The notes under the pieces are model-generated. The model saw only the letters and a program-made list of their open reading frames with translations, did no database searches and was not told where the DNA came from. From positions 250,001-314,000 of the IMG/VR virus record IMGVR_UViG_3300028920_000001: a DNA stretch of 64,000 nt. One strand, 5' to 3'. Source of the DNA: a virus. Positions 31,244 to 40,247 of the stretch are shown piece after piece. The translations under genes and the position numbers were made by a program. The stretch's first letter is position 1. Every line of letters begins with the position of its first letter.

Positions 31244-32220
31244 TAAATAGGAATATTTTGATTGACGGCAACAATTTATTGCATCGCATTTATTATGCTT
31301 TGGTCAAAGATAAAGAACCACTTACTTCTCATTCCGGTTATCCCACTGGTCTCATTTTTGGTGTTTTTCATACTATTTCTGACTGGATCGGGGATATATC
31401 AGATCCAACTCGGATGGAATTCTTTTTAGATGGTGTTCCAAAACGCCGATTGGATATCGATCCTCAGTATAAATTCAAAGAAGATTCCATTCAACCTGGT
31501 AAAGATCCATGTCCTATTAAGTTATCTGATGGATTTGAAGCAAAAAATGAAGTCGAAGTTATTGCTCATTTGTTTCAATTATTAGGAGCTGATCTTTACT
31601 ATCATAAAGAGGAAGAAGCGGATGATTTAATTGCATCTTACATTAAACGACATGAGAATGATGTTAATATCATAATATCTAATGATAAAGATTTTTATCA
31701 GCTATTAGCTGATAATCCAAGAGTTATTATTTATAAACCAGGTGTTAGTGGGGATCGATTTTTTGATGCTGAGCGGGCGGAAGAAGATCTGTTTAAAAAA
31801 TTCAAAGTGAGAATACCTCCGGCTAATGTCAGAATGTTTAAGGCTTTGACTGGAGACCCGTCTGATAATATTACAGGAATTCCTAGGCTTAGGAAAAGGG
31901 TAGCTGCTCCATTATGCGAATGTAAAAGCGTAGATGAACTGTATGAGACTGGCCTTCCAGGGCTGTCTAAAGCTGAACGTGAAAAGGCTATTTCACTTAA
32001 GGAAAAAATTGCAACTAATTTTGAATTAGTTGCATTGCATGATGATCTAGATATTGAAATTATACGTAATCGAATTGAGTCTGATTTTGAAATGGCATCT
32101 AAGATTTTCAAGGAAGATTTAAATATTAATTCCGTTTATCCTTATACATTTGAATTTAAATCGAAGGGAACATTCCGAACGTCTTTTTGTGGCGTTGCTG
32201 ATTTCCTTCAGGATATTTAA
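31240..32220 (+). CDS. 5'-3' exonuclease (FEN / PolA N-terminal type)
   Basis: Removes RNA primers and flaps. The metal-binding acidic residues lie in the expected order: I-L-I-D-G-N-N-L-L-H-R, E-E-E-A-D-D-L-I-A, I-I-S-N-D-K-D-F-Y-Q-L and T-G-D-P-S-D-N-I-T-G-I (helix-hairpin-helix). 326 residues is typical for phage and bacterial stand-alone enzymes. Coupled by ATGA to the NusG-like gene. With the ligase and primase it can finish lagging strands. Confidence 0.88.
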   Translation: MINRNILIDGNNLLHRIYYALVKDKEPLTSHSGYPTGLIFGVFHTISDWIGDISDPTRMEFFLDGVPKRRLDIDPQYKFKEDSIQPGKDPCPIKLSDGFEAKNEVEVIAHLFQLLGADLYYHKEEEADDLIASYIKRHENDVNIIISNDKDFYQLLADNPRVIIYKPGVSGDRFFDAERAEEDLFKKFKVRIPPANVRMFKALTGDPSDNITGIPRLRKRVAAPLCECKSVDELYETGLPGLSKAEREKAISLKEKIATNFELVALHDDLDIEIIRNRIESDFEMASKIFKEDLNINSVYPYTFEFKSKGTFRTSFCGVADFLQDI

Positions 32221-32257
32221 AAACTTTCAACATTGCTATTATCGGTAAAGTATTTAT

Positions 32258-32366
32258 GGTTGCTTATGCAACCTCGGTCGATATCATACCTAATATAAAA
32301 CAGACCTCGATATTATAATGATACCTACACAACCACGACACATATTGTGTCCGACCGAGGTTGCCA
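32258..32366 (+). promoter_or_regulatory. switch-like 5' leader with two mutually exclusive stems
   Basis: GCAACC (32268-32273) can pair with GGTTGC just upstream (32258-32263, four-base loop). Alternatively, as part of a 13-base arm (32268-32280), it pairs perfectly with 32352-32364. That second arm contains GAGG (32357-32360), the ribosome site six bases before ATG 32367. The first fold frees the ribosome site and the second hides it. Inside the loop lie TATCAT/ATGATA (32282-32287 with 32318-32323) and a GACACA/TGTGTC hairpin. This is the architecture of a riboswitch or thermosensor, but no known class is recognised. Confidence 0.6.
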
Positions 32367-33146
32367 ATGACGTCTTCTCATGTTTTGATCCAAGATCCGA
32401 ATGATATTTCTGCACGATATAGTAATGATGATAGATTAGGTTTTGATGGGGAAGATGATTTTGATGATTTTGATGGTTTAGATGAACATATTGAAGATCA
32501 GTTAGCTCCAGCAATCCCTGATGAAGTTTCTACTAAGAAATTAGCTTTTGAGGCGATTGAGCGATTTTTATACAGGATTCCGCCTCGAGAAGCGGATTTA
32601 ATTACTTTATATTATAAGAATCATTTAAAGCAAGAACAAATAGCTAAATTATTCAATATTACTCAGGCTGCAGTTTCCTATCGTCTTCATCGTGGAATTA
32701 AGAGAATTCAATTCCTTCGAACAATTCCTGAATTAGAGCGTGATACTTTTGAGCTCGAGCTCGGACCTAAGTTTTCTGATCAAGATCGGGAAATTTTGTG
32801 GCGGATGTATAAAACGACATGTCAGTCTGCAATAGCTAAGCAGATGGGACTAACCCAAGGTCGCGTTCGTCATCGTTTCTTTAGGTCATTGAGTCGAATT
32901 AAGGAATTGATTGCTGATGAAGCCAAAGAAACTCAGATTGGTCTTAGAATGGAACAAAGAAAGGGAGTTAACATTACAGATGAAGAGATTCAAATAGAGG
33001 TGAATGAAACTATTAATAATTGTAAATATTCTAAATATTGGACTGTTTTTTTTGCAATTTCAGACAAATACTTCAATATCTTACATGAAGTTAGCCTACC
33101 GCAATTTCAAAATAGGGGCGACGCTCAGATTTTATCGGGTGGATAG
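32367..33146 (+). CDS. sigma-region-4-like transcription regulator with two HTH domains
   Basis: The N-terminus is acidic (D-G-E-D-D-F-D-D-F-D-G). Two copies of a sigma-70 region-4-type helix-turn-helix follow: I-P-P-R-E-A-D-L-I-T-L-Y-Y ... I-T-Q-A-A-V-S-Y-R-L-H-R-G-I and F-S-D-Q-D-R-E-I-L-W-R-M-Y ... L-T-Q-G-R-V-R-H-R-F-F-R-S-L. Region 2 is not seen, so it may be an accessory factor rather than a full sigma. It has an elaborate switch-like leader, suggesting timed expression. ATG 32367 is preferred over TTG 32361 by spacing from GAGG. Confidence 0.65.
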   Translation: MTSSHVLIQDPNDISARYSNDDRLGFDGEDDFDDFDGLDEHIEDQLAPAIPDEVSTKKLAFEAIERFLYRIPPREADLITLYYKNHLKQEQIAKLFNITQAAVSYRLHRGIKRIQFLRTIPELERDTFELELGPKFSDQDREILWRMYKTTCQSAIAKQMGLTQGRVRHRFFRSLSRIKELIADEAKETQIGLRMEQRKGVNITDEEIQIEVNETINNCKYSKYWTVFFAISDKYFNILHEVSLPQFQNRGDAQILSGG

Positions 33147-33180
33147 GTGTTAAGGTATTTATCAAATGTAATGTGTAATT

Positions 33181-34827
33181 GTGGATATCTTACAAAATTT
33201 GTTGGATCGAGGTATTGAGTCTAGTAATCTTAATACTGAAAAGACTTTAAAACATTTAGTCAAATTCGGACTAAACTCTAAGTCCGAAGTATATGCTGTT
33301 TGTAAATGTGGTAACGAAAGATTAATTAAATTAGCTTCTATTTTGAGAGTTATTAAACGAACTGGTTCATATCAATGTAATTCATGTGCTGTCAAAAATA
33401 AATGGGATGACCCATCTTATGCTCAGAGGCATAAGGACGGTGTTTCCAATTCATGGACAAAATCTAAAAGACAGAAACAATCTGTTATTTCCAGAGATTT
33501 ATGGTCCGATAGTAAATTTCGGGAGAAACAGCGGACTCTATCTATTGAATTATGGGACGATAAAGATAAAAGAGAAGAAGCTTCGAAATTTGCTAAGAAT
33601 TTATGGAGGAATTTAGAATATAGAAAACGTCATGAAGAAGTATGGGCTGATTCTAAATATAAAGCTGATAATTCTGAAAGAATAAAGAAAGTCTGGCAAA
33701 GGTCTGATTACAAAGAAAAATTTGAAAAACTGTGGGCTGATTCAGATTTCAAAAAGAAATTGTCTAAATGTGCTAAGCTTCTTTGGGAAAGTGAGGAGTA
33801 TAGACAGAAAGTAGTTATTGCACAGCGTAGACTTTGGGAGAATCAAAAATATAGAGAAAGGATGGCTAATATTAGAGCATCTCATTCTGGGAAAGATTCG
33901 ATTCTAGAACGAGTTACTCAGCAATTACTTAATCTTTTGAATGTGGAATATAATAAACATTATGTGATTGGTCCTTATGAATTTGATCTATTTGTTCAGT
34001 CTTATGATTTGCTGATTGAGTGTCAAGGAGAGTATTGGCATTCTCTAGATAAAGCAAAGAAAAATGATGCTGTAAAATCTACATATATAGATGAATATTT
34101 TCCTCAATTACAATTACTTTATCTATATGAAAGGGATTTTCTTAATCCTGAGATTGTTAAACAAAAGTTAGCTAAGGCTATTTATGGAGAAAATACTGAG
34201 GTTACTGAAATTGATTTCTTATTTTCCGATATTCAGATTCAAAAATTAGATATGAAGAAAAAGTTAAAGGATTCTTTTTATTCAGAGCCTGAAGAATTTC
34301 TTCAATCATTTCATTATGCGGGCTTTGGAAGATCAGCTAAAGTAATTTACGGGGCTTATTTAGGTGATAAGTTAACTGCGATTTGCAAGTTTGCAGGAGT
34401 GGTAAGAAAAGAAGTAGCTACGTCTATGAAATTAAAGCCATCAGAGGTCTTAGAATTAGATAGGTTTTGCATTCATCCCGAATATCAAAAGAAGAATTTC
34501 GCCTCTTGGTTTATTTCTCGTTGTTCTAAATTAGTATTTGAGGAATTTTCGAAGTTAAAGTATTTAGTTTCTTTTGCTGATACTACCTACGAACATTTTG
34601 GAACGATTTATAAAGCTGCTAATTGGCAAGAATTCCATAGAACTAGACCTAGTTATCATTATATGTCTGATGATGGTTTCATCATGCATAAGAAGACATT
34701 ATATGGACATGCTCGTTCAATGAAAAAGACTGAAAGAGAATACGCCAAAGAATTTGGATATACCAGGATCTATGGGAAGGAAAAAATTAAATTTATTTAT
34801 CCTAAGCTAATTTCAGCTTCTTGTTAA
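33181..34827 (+). CDS. chimeric homing-endonuclease-like protein: DNA-binding repeats, Vsr-like nuclease, GNAT-like domain
   Basis: Residues ~45-75 have two CxxC pairs. Residues ~75-240 are about ten imperfect repeats of W-x3-x-[Y/F]-[R/K]-x-[K/R] (for example L-W-S-D-S-K-F-R-E-K, V-W-A-D-S-K-Y-K-A-D), like NUMOD-type DNA-binding units. Residues ~240-320 resemble a Vsr/EDxHD nuclease (Y-E-F-D-L-F-V, I-E-C-Q-G-E-Y-W-H-S). The last ~200 residues look like a GNAT or Mom-like acyltransferase (V-L-E-L-D-R-F-C-I-H-P-E-Y-Q-K-K-N). GTG 33181 directly follows TGTAATT. Probably a mobile element; the acyltransferase role is unknown. Confidence 0.65.
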   Translation: MDILQNLLDRGIESSNLNTEKTLKHLVKFGLNSKSEVYAVCKCGNERLIKLASILRVIKRTGSYQCNSCAVKNKWDDPSYAQRHKDGVSNSWTKSKRQKQSVISRDLWSDSKFREKQRTLSIELWDDKDKREEASKFAKNLWRNLEYRKRHEEVWADSKYKADNSERIKKVWQRSDYKEKFEKLWADSDFKKKLSKCAKLLWESEEYRQKVVIAQRRLWENQKYRERMANIRASHSGKDSILERVTQQLLNLLNVEYNKHYVIGPYEFDLFVQSYDLLIECQGEYWHSLDKAKKNDAVKSTYIDEYFPQLQLLYLYERDFLNPEIVKQKLAKAIYGENTEVTEIDFLFSDIQIQKLDMKKKLKDSFYSEPEEFLQSFHYAGFGRSAKVIYGAYLGDKLTAICKFAGVVRKEVATSMKLKPSEVLELDRFCIHPEYQKKNFASWFISRCSKLVFEEFSKLKYLVSFADTTYEHFGTIYKAANWQEFHRTRPSYHYMSDDGFIMHKKTLYGHARSMKKTEREYAKEFGYTRIYGKEKIKFIYPKLISASC

Positions 34828-34842
34828 CTTTCAAAATCGAAT

Positions 34843-35754
34843 ATGGCTAATCCTGTTGTTGCCGGCGGCTGCTATGGGTTCAATATTGAATCTATAGGCG
34901 GAACTTGGAGTTGGAATGTTCATGCTGATAACACTCAGGGTCTAGGTCAGTTATTTAAGGTTCAGGATATCAATACCCCATATGGATCTCTTTATACTGC
35001 CATGATCCCTATTCCTGGGGACGTTGTTTTAGCAATGGCAGATTCGTTATCCGATGTTCAAGATCAGTTAGCTCCAATGTTGTCTTTAACGCAAGGAAGC
35101 GTTTCGTCTTTCAATATTGTAATTACTGAAGGCGATTCAAATGTTGACATCGGAACTATCGGTATTCAAAATGTGGGTGCTTTCGGTTCATTTATGGTAG
35201 CCACGGCTACTCCTACAGTTTCCTGGCTTCAGACCAATCCTAGTTACATAAGCGATTTAGGTAAGAATGGTACTGGCAATTTTGGTTTTACGTTATTGAC
35301 TGGTGCACTTTTAAATGCTAATTCTCCTTATACGGGAATAGTGAATTTGCAGGACAATCGAAATGTCCCAACTACTATTCCAATTAGTTTTACGGTTACT
35401 GTAAATCCGCGTCCGGTAATTTCAGCAGTGCCGTTGTCATTGGCCTTTACCCATAGTTTATCACTGAACACTTCGAGTGGTGCTCAGCAAGTTGAAATTG
35501 AGAATGTAGGACCGGCATCTTCTGTATTAAATGTTAGTTTGGTCCGAGTAAATAACAACTCGAGTTGGATTGATTTCACTCCGACTGCTGCTGGACCTTT
35601 AAATTCTGGAGATTCTACTCTTATTACTTTTAGTGTTGTTAAAGCTAATGTTCCATTATCTCCTGGAGTTTATCAAGATACTATTCGGATTTCTTCTCCT
35701 AATGCCGCTAACTCGCCAGTTGATGTCACAGTAACATTGACCGTTAGTGCATAA
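34843..35754 (+). CDS. virion protein with BACON/Ig-like domains
   Basis: 303 residues, strand-rich and poor in charged residues. Two repeat-like domains can be traced, each ending V-T-V-N or V-T-L-T-V: S-W-L-Q-T-N-P ... T-I-P-I-S-F-T-V-T-V and S-S-W-I-D-F-T-P ... S-P-V-D-V-T-V-T-L-T-V. This pattern fits viral BACON or Ig-like surface domains. It is the first gene of the head region and probably decorates the particle or a fibre. Confidence 0.6.
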   Translation: MANPVVAGGCYGFNIESIGGTWSWNVHADNTQGLGQLFKVQDINTPYGSLYTAMIPIPGDVVLAMADSLSDVQDQLAPMLSLTQGSVSSFNIVITEGDSNVDIGTIGIQNVGAFGSFMVATATPTVSWLQTNPSYISDLGKNGTGNFGFTLLTGALLNANSPYTGIVNLQDNRNVPTTIPISFTVTVNPRPVISAVPLSLAFTHSLSLNTSSGAQQVEIENVGPASSVLNVSLVRVNNNSSWIDFTPTAAGPLNSGDSTLITFSVVKANVPLSPGVYQDTIRISSPNAANSPVDVTVTLTVSA

Positions 35755-35787
35755 ACTTGTTGTTAAATTTTCTCAGGGAGGACAAAT

Positions 35788-36060
35788 ATGAGTAAATTTA
35801 ATATCGAGGATCTTCGGTTTTCTTCCAGTTCAATTGATGATTTTTTCAAGAGTCCTGAACCCAGGGTTCATACTTCTTCGACGGTTGGGAAGGTCCGGGT
35901 TTCAGGACTTCATGAATTAGCCGGATTTAGTTTTATAGCTGAAGATAAACTGGTTAGGACTAGTAAACAAGACTTTTGGCAATTAGGTCAAGATGATGAT
36001 GGGTATTTCATCGAACGTTTGGTCAGTGACGATGATGGGCCGATCAAGGAAGAAGAATAA
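35788..36060 (+). CDS. hypothetical acidic protein, 90 aa
   Basis: Ser-rich N-terminus (L-R-F-S-S-S-S-I-D-D-F-F) and acidic tail. AGGGAGGACAAAT before the ATG is one of the best ribosome sites in the region. It overlaps the next gene (TAATG). Likely a minor virion or assembly protein by position. Confidence 0.5.
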   Translation: MSKFNIEDLRFSSSSIDDFFKSPEPRVHTSSTVGKVRVSGLHELAGFSFIAEDKLVRTSKQDFWQLGQDDDGYFIERLVSDDDGPIKEEE

Positions 36061-37184
36061 TGGACCTAGATAAGATTGCCCGTCGGATTAGTTCTTCTGG
36101 TCGCATTCGTACGGCTGGACGAATTGAATTCGTCCGTGATCAAGGTCCTCTTCGTCGTGATTTGCGTGCCAAGGGGTTTTCATTTAGCTCCGATACCTTA
36201 AAGGATTTAGCTAAAGTATTATGGGCTGCTGAACGAGCTCATAGTTATGGAATGGCTGCTCTAAGATTATTTTCTAAGACCCCTGCCTCTGAGATCAGTC
36301 CTGATGGATTATTGGGTGGCCGTGGGTATATTCAGCAAATTAAAGAGATGCGTTCTAATCTTTCTCAAGCTGTTGAAGTTCTATCTGCATTTTCAGATAC
36401 TATGCATGATGAAGTAAATGCAGATCATTGGGCTGGTGCTAGTGAATCAGAACCTGAAATTGAAGAGATTGTAGAACAAGCTGATGCTGTGAAAGCTGCC
36501 CCCGAGCAGTACGTTGAGGAGCAATTTGAACAGCAAGTTCCGGAAGCATCTGAAGATTTTAATCAGTTAACAAATCCTTCTCCGGAAGAAATGAATCCGG
36601 TAGTAGAAAATTCTGGCCCTCCGGATTGGGATTGGGGTCAAGAAGAGACTCAGATTCAGTCTTCGGAGAAAGCAATCCACCGCCCAAAAGATCCAAAGGA
36701 CTCTGATTTAAGAGTCCTGAAGGGCCAAATATCGAGCTCATCAATTCCAGTAGAGACTTTGCCTGGTCCCAGAGTGAAGCATATTGGGCCGGGTGAGGGT
36801 GATCAGGAATTCGGATATTATGCCGATGATGATGAGCGGCCAAGTGATGATCCTATCGGAGAAGGATTTCGTTTTCTAGAAGAAGTATATCAGGATTGGG
36901 ACATTGGAAAGGGTGGGGTGACTGGTTATGATAATCCCACCGATGGTGATACATCAAAATTTAAGCAATCTGCTCTTAAATTGGCAAATTATTCATGGCT
37001 TCCTGGTTCTCGAAATGAAAAATTAATGCCATACTATGATCCTAATGCTACTGATGAAGATGTTGAATGGATGAGAGCTCATGATCAGCCTGAGCCTCCG
37101 AAAAGCTTAGCGCCTCCTCCTGAAAATATGTTGCCTGATAAATTATGGGAGGCTCGACGTAATGCCGACATCTCTTCCGACTGA
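36060..37184 (+). CDS. virion-associated protein with leader motif, 374 aa
   Basis: Begins M-D-L-D-K-I-A-R-R-I-S-S-S-G-R, a copy of the N-terminal motif shared by proteins near the capsid genes. A helical domain (D-L-A-K-V-L-W-A-A-E-R-A-H) follows, then a long acidic, Pro- and Asp-rich region predicted to be disordered. It overlaps its neighbours (TAATG in front, 23 bases behind). Function unknown; internal virion protein is the working guess. Confidence 0.55.
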   Translation: MDLDKIARRISSSGRIRTAGRIEFVRDQGPLRRDLRAKGFSFSSDTLKDLAKVLWAAERAHSYGMAALRLFSKTPASEISPDGLLGGRGYIQQIKEMRSNLSQAVEVLSAFSDTMHDEVNADHWAGASESEPEIEEIVEQADAVKAAPEQYVEEQFEQQVPEASEDFNQLTNPSPEEMNPVVENSGPPDWDWGQEETQIQSSEKAIHRPKDPKDSDLRVLKGQISSSSIPVETLPGPRVKHIGPGEGDQEFGYYADDDERPSDDPIGEGFRFLEEVYQDWDIGKGGVTGYDNPTDGDTSKFKQSALKLANYSWLPGSRNEKLMPYYDPNATDEDVEWMRAHDQPEPPKSLAPPPENMLPDKLWEARRNADISSD

Positions 37185-38289
37185 AGATGCGGCTGATAAG
37201 GCTGTTAAAGATTTTGGAATTGGAACATATGATTCCGAATCAGATGATACTAGTGTAAAAGGCGAAGATACTGAAGGTAAAACTAAAAAAGGGAAGTCTC
37301 TTCCGGATGGAGGCGGATCTTTAGCTCCGGATCCAGAGGAGTGGCTTAGTTATCCTTATCCGGTATTAGATTATAGTAAATCATATTCTGCAAATACTCT
37401 TCCCGGGGATCTAGATCGTCCTCCGCGTGGACGGAGGCCAGCGGATGATACTAAAAATGTAGTTGCTGATGAATGGGATATTGAAGATTATGATGAGCCG
37501 GAAGAAGCTCTCCCAGAGGGAGATACTGGGAATAGGCATTCTGAATTACCAAGTGATAAGAGTAATCCATCATCCCGTGCTGACTATTATGATAAATTAA
37601 CCATCGGAAAGGCTATTAAGGATATTTGGCCAAGTGAAGATTCTGGGGCCTATGTAAGTCAAGATAAGGATGAATCTGAAACTGAAAAAGATGAAGAATC
37701 CCTTCCTACACCAGCTAAAAATGAAGTTTGTATGGATGATTTTTTAGGAGCCTTAGGAAATATTTGGTCTGGATTTGTAATGGATGATTTATCCAATCCT
37801 ACAGGGTTCCCATCAGAAGATTTTAGTGAAGAAGTGGATTATATGGATACTGATTCCGGCGGAAGTCTTCAACCATTTGGATATGGACCAATGGCTAGCA
37901 ATAATTTAAATGTGAGAATATCAACTGATTTGGAGTTAGTTGGAGAATTGACTAAAGAATTCTTGAGCAAACATGGGAAGAAGAACATTACGCGTCGTAA
38001 TGTTCTTGCTTTTTTGCAAGAAAAATCTCTACCTCAATATTTGGCATCTGATATTGTTCGGTGTATGAAGCTACGTCATAAAGTTCATATCCCTGATGTC
38101 ATGGACACTTTTCCGGTTAAGACTGCATCATCGGAAGAAATGAGTTTATATCGAATTCGTGATCAACTTGTTGGATATGAGATTCAAAATATGACCGATC
38201 CAACAACGGCCGCTAAATTTCGTCGATGTGCTGCCGATTTATCTCAAATCATAGCGCATCTAGAGAAGCTCGAGGATAGAAATGGCTGA
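37162..38289 (+). CDS. hypothetical head-region protein, 375 aa
   Basis: The N-terminal ~220 residues are acidic and low-complexity (E-D-Y-D-E-P-E-E-A-L). The C-terminal ~130 form a helical domain (L-V-G-E-L-T-K-E-F-L-S-K-H-G-K-K-N-I-T-R-R-N-V). GGGAGG lies ten bases before ATG 37162. It overlaps the next gene by eight bases. Probably structural. Confidence 0.5.
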   Translation: MPTSLPTEDAADKAVKDFGIGTYDSESDDTSVKGEDTEGKTKKGKSLPDGGGSLAPDPEEWLSYPYPVLDYSKSYSANTLPGDLDRPPRGRRPADDTKNVVADEWDIEDYDEPEEALPEGDTGNRHSELPSDKSNPSSRADYYDKLTIGKAIKDIWPSEDSGAYVSQDKDESETEKDEESLPTPAKNEVCMDDFLGALGNIWSGFVMDDLSNPTGFPSEDFSEEVDYMDTDSGGSLQPFGYGPMASNNLNVRISTDLELVGELTKEFLSKHGKKNITRRNVLAFLQEKSLPQYLASDIVRCMKLRHKVHIPDVMDTFPVKTASSEEMSLYRIRDQLVGYEIQNMTDPTTAAKFRRCAADLSQIIAHLEKLEDRNG

Positions 38290-40210
38290 TAAGAAGCTTC
38301 CGGATCTTCAGGATAGAGGTTTGGGTGACCTCACCCATCTTATGCACAATCAGAGTGTATCTGATCTCTCTTGGCTTGATATTGATCCTGAAGAATACCG
38401 TAGACAAGAGGCCCTGCCGAAGCAAAATCTGGATATGATTCCGGAGTTGGCACAGGCTTTAAGTCAAGAAGAAGATGGAGTCCCTCAAATGATTCCTCTT
38501 CGTCCTCAGACTATTGTAAATACGAATCCGCTTGAATACACAGATCCGGTTTCGCCCAGGAGTGGTCTTGGTGTAGATCCGAGAAAAGTTGAAATTCAAC
38601 TTGCTCATCACATTATGGCTGGCCTTTCAGATTCTTTAATTGAGAAGAATCTGAAATCTGAGTTTAGTTCTTCTCAAATTCGATCTGCATCAGTTAATGC
38701 ACGTCAACTTCTTGGTGAGCGTCATTTGTTAGGGAAAGTGTATATTAATGCTTCTCATTTTCCTCGATGCGCTCAGCGTGGTTCTCATAAGGATTTTGTA
38801 CGAAAGCACGCTAGCAAGGCTCTTTACGTTTTAGCTAAAGATGAATGTAATGGATGCGTCCATAATAATTGTGGGAATTGTTCGGTATTCAAGAAGCGAA
38901 TTGTTAGTTCTGTTCCTTATGATGAGTATACTTTTGCTCATTACTTAACTGGATTAGTTGCTGAAAAGCGTCTTATTCCGGAGGAAACTGCTAATATTCC
39001 GACCGATTCTGAGGGACGTAAGAAGCTGTTGGAATTAGGATTTAGTCGCTCTCCTGCGTTTGCTCGTAGCGTTCAGACCATTCAATACCAAAATACTGAA
39101 AAAAAGACAGATGCTGTAACTATGGATGACATTCGTGGTTACATGGCTAGGCAAGCATCTCGGGGTCCAGACCCTATGCCTAGTTCTATATATTTAGTAG
39201 CAGCTAAAAAACTTCAACATGGTGTTATTAGCTCAGACTCATTAGCTGCATCCTCTAATCCTGAAATTCGGAAATTAGCATCTGAATACGGGATTATTGG
39301 TCATACTTATCTAGATGCAGATGCATTGGGTGGATGTGCTGCAGCTTTAGATTTTATTAACAAAAAAAGGGTTCGTCCAAGTTTTGTGCTTTTGCGTTCG
39401 ACGGATGCGGAAGTATCTAGCAAGCCTTTTACGGAATTGGCTCAAATCACTAAGGTAACTGCTAATTATCCCAAATTAGGGAAAGAGCATTTAATTAATG
39501 CATTGGAATTGGCAGTGACTCAAAATCGAATTAGTGCTAAAAATGCTCAAAGTGTTTTGAAGAAGGCTTCTGACGATATTGATTGGCCTAGCTTAATTGC
39601 TCAAGTTAACTTATTTACTCCGGAGCCAAGAACAAAAACGCCTCAGTATCAGGGTCCGAAGATTAGAGGATATCATGGTGGCACTGTCATAGCTGAACAT
39701 GATGCTGAGTCGGTTCGGTTAGATATTGCTCGAATGATGAATGCTGGTCTTTCCGGTAAGGATTTGAAGAAGGCCATTCTGAGTCGATATAGCGTTGAGA
39801 GTCTTCGTCCTCTTCGTTCAATTATTGAACGGGCTGCTGCTGATGATGGAGTTCAGGGTCACTATTTTGTTGATCCTTCTGTTTACCCGGACTATGGTAA
39901 AGGTTGTAGGAATGGATCTAAGTCTTCTAATAGACGTGCATCTTATATTCTAGCTGGATCATCTTGTACTGGATGTACGCTTCAGACTTATCCGGGATAT
40001 TGTTCTAAATATTGTAAGCAGATGATTAGATCTGTGCCACAGGCGGTTCGAATTGCGGCGGCAGAACGAAGATCTGCCCGGGTGGCTAATAATGCTCCAA
40101 TTAATGATCCTGCCGAACAGTTTGGACTCGAGAAGCCTGAAATTGAAATTGAACCCGATCCTAAAGTCAAATCAGTTGATATTTCGATTTCCGGGCCGAC
40201 TATTGATTAA
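38282..40210 (+). CDS. large protein with repeated Cys-rich modules, 642 aa
   Basis: Three related segments can be seen: G-K-V-Y-I-N-A-S-H-F-P-R-C (~residue 148), G-H-T-Y-L-D-A-D-A-L-G-G-C (~340) and G-H-Y-F-V-D-P-S-V-Y-P-D-Y (~522). The first and third are each followed by a four-Cys cluster (C-N-G-C-V-H-N-N-C-G-N-C; C-T-G-C ... C-S-K-Y-C), probably metal sites. The middle copy has lost it. Helical linkers (A-L-Y-V-L-A, A-S-Y-I-L-A) sit before the clusters. No enzyme family recognised. It lies in the head region upstream of the terminase. Confidence 0.55.
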   Translation: MADKKLPDLQDRGLGDLTHLMHNQSVSDLSWLDIDPEEYRRQEALPKQNLDMIPELAQALSQEEDGVPQMIPLRPQTIVNTNPLEYTDPVSPRSGLGVDPRKVEIQLAHHIMAGLSDSLIEKNLKSEFSSSQIRSASVNARQLLGERHLLGKVYINASHFPRCAQRGSHKDFVRKHASKALYVLAKDECNGCVHNNCGNCSVFKKRIVSSVPYDEYTFAHYLTGLVAEKRLIPEETANIPTDSEGRKKLLELGFSRSPAFARSVQTIQYQNTEKKTDAVTMDDIRGYMARQASRGPDPMPSSIYLVAAKKLQHGVISSDSLAASSNPEIRKLASEYGIIGHTYLDADALGGCAAALDFINKKRVRPSFVLLRSTDAEVSSKPFTELAQITKVTANYPKLGKEHLINALELAVTQNRISAKNAQSVLKKASDDIDWPSLIAQVNLFTPEPRTKTPQYQGPKIRGYHGGTVIAEHDAESVRLDIARMMNAGLSGKDLKKAILSRYSVESLRPLRSIIERAAADDGVQGHYFVDPSVYPDYGKGCRNGSKSSNRRASYILAGSSCTGCTLQTYPGYCSKYCKQMIRSVPQAVRIAAAERRSARVANNAPINDPAEQFGLEKPEIEIEPDPKVKSVDISISGPTID

Positions 40211-40247
40211 TTAAATATTAATTAAATATTTTAGGTAGGGTTAGAGT

